DNA of 5,254 bases from Acidimicrobiales bacterium (lineage in GTDB: Bacteria; Actinomycetota; Acidimicrobiia; Acidimicrobiales; RAAP-2), in assembly GCA_017882985.1 (NCBI GenBank), contig JADGOK010000090.1:1-5254 (forward strand), written 5' to 3'. Made by a program: the position numbers and the translations under genes. Every line of letters starts with the position of its first letter. Position 1 is the stretch's first letter. The notes below the pieces were generated by a model, which was given only the letters and a program-made list of their open reading frames with translations, was not told where the DNA came from and searched no databases. Shown piece after piece: positions 5,182-5,254 of the stretch.

Positions 5182-5254
5182 ATGGCTCGCCATCTTCTCG
5201 TGACCAACGACTTTCCCCCAAAGACCGGGGGGATTCAGGCCTACCTCTACGAAC
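5182..5254 (+). CDS. GT4-family glycosyltransferase, N-terminal fragment (PimB'-like), runs off the window
   Basis: Only the first 24 residues are present: MARHLLVTNDFPP followed by KTGGIQAYLYE. The LVTNDFPPxxGGIQ pattern is the first beta-strand and glycine-rich loop of GT-B fold, family GT4 enzymes, where it helps bind the nucleotide-sugar donor. In actinobacteria this exact style of opening is typical of PimB', the GDP-mannose-dependent phosphatidylinositol monomannoside mannosyltransferase acting at the inner face of the membrane. Other GT4 enzymes share the motif, so the substrate is not secured. In-frame TGA at 5164-5166 blocks any longer start, making ATG 5182 the only good choice. The gene lies 39 bp after the small CxxC gene but probably has its own promoter. 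Confidence 0.75.
   Translation, partial: MARHLLVTNDFPPKTGGIQAYLYE

Overview
The window looks like chromosomal DNA from a high-GC actinobacterium. I favour the Acidimicrobiia lineage, but that placement rests on impression and codon usage, not on a search. Real genes prefer G or C at the third codon position. Start codons are mixed (ATG, GTG, TTG), and several genes have a TAnnnT box only 6-8 nt before the start codon, which suggests leaderless transcripts. The group II truncated hemoglobin closely resembles actinobacterial GlbO, and the last gene opens like an actinobacterial GT4 mannosyltransferase (PimB'-like).

Layout. Bases 1-83 may hold the 5' end of a minus-strand gene running off the left edge (weak call). 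Bases 84-417 carry no gene that I can support, only a probable promoter and a Shine-Dalgarno site for the next gene. Bases 418-1221 encode an enoyl-CoA hydratase/isomerase-family protein of the ECHDC3 type that lacks one of the two classical catalytic glutamates. After a 223-bp gap with an extended -10 box, 1445-2980 encode an AMP-forming acyl-CoA synthetase. These two genes suggest acyl-CoA (fatty or aromatic acid) metabolism. A gap with a 21-bp-periodic TGAATC repeat follows, then a minus-strand tRNA-Gly(UCC) at 3099-3169.

Divergent from the tRNA is a run of plus-strand genes: truncated hemoglobin glbO (3221-3595), a two-helix membrane protein with a bacterial PH domain (3661-4224), a small two-CxxC zinc-ribbon protein (4265-4474), a thioredoxin-fold protein with a CDGC site (4471-4884, overlapping the previous stop as GTGA), a 70-residue protein with two more CxxC pairs (4930-5142), and the first 24 codons of a GT4 glycosyltransferase (5182 to the right edge).

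Most of the window is ordinary core or house-keeping content. The part most worth following is the run of three small cysteine-pair proteins at 4265-5142. They look like a candidate thiol/metal module, and I cannot assign them a specific pathway. There are no mobile elements, CRISPR arrays or phage genes.
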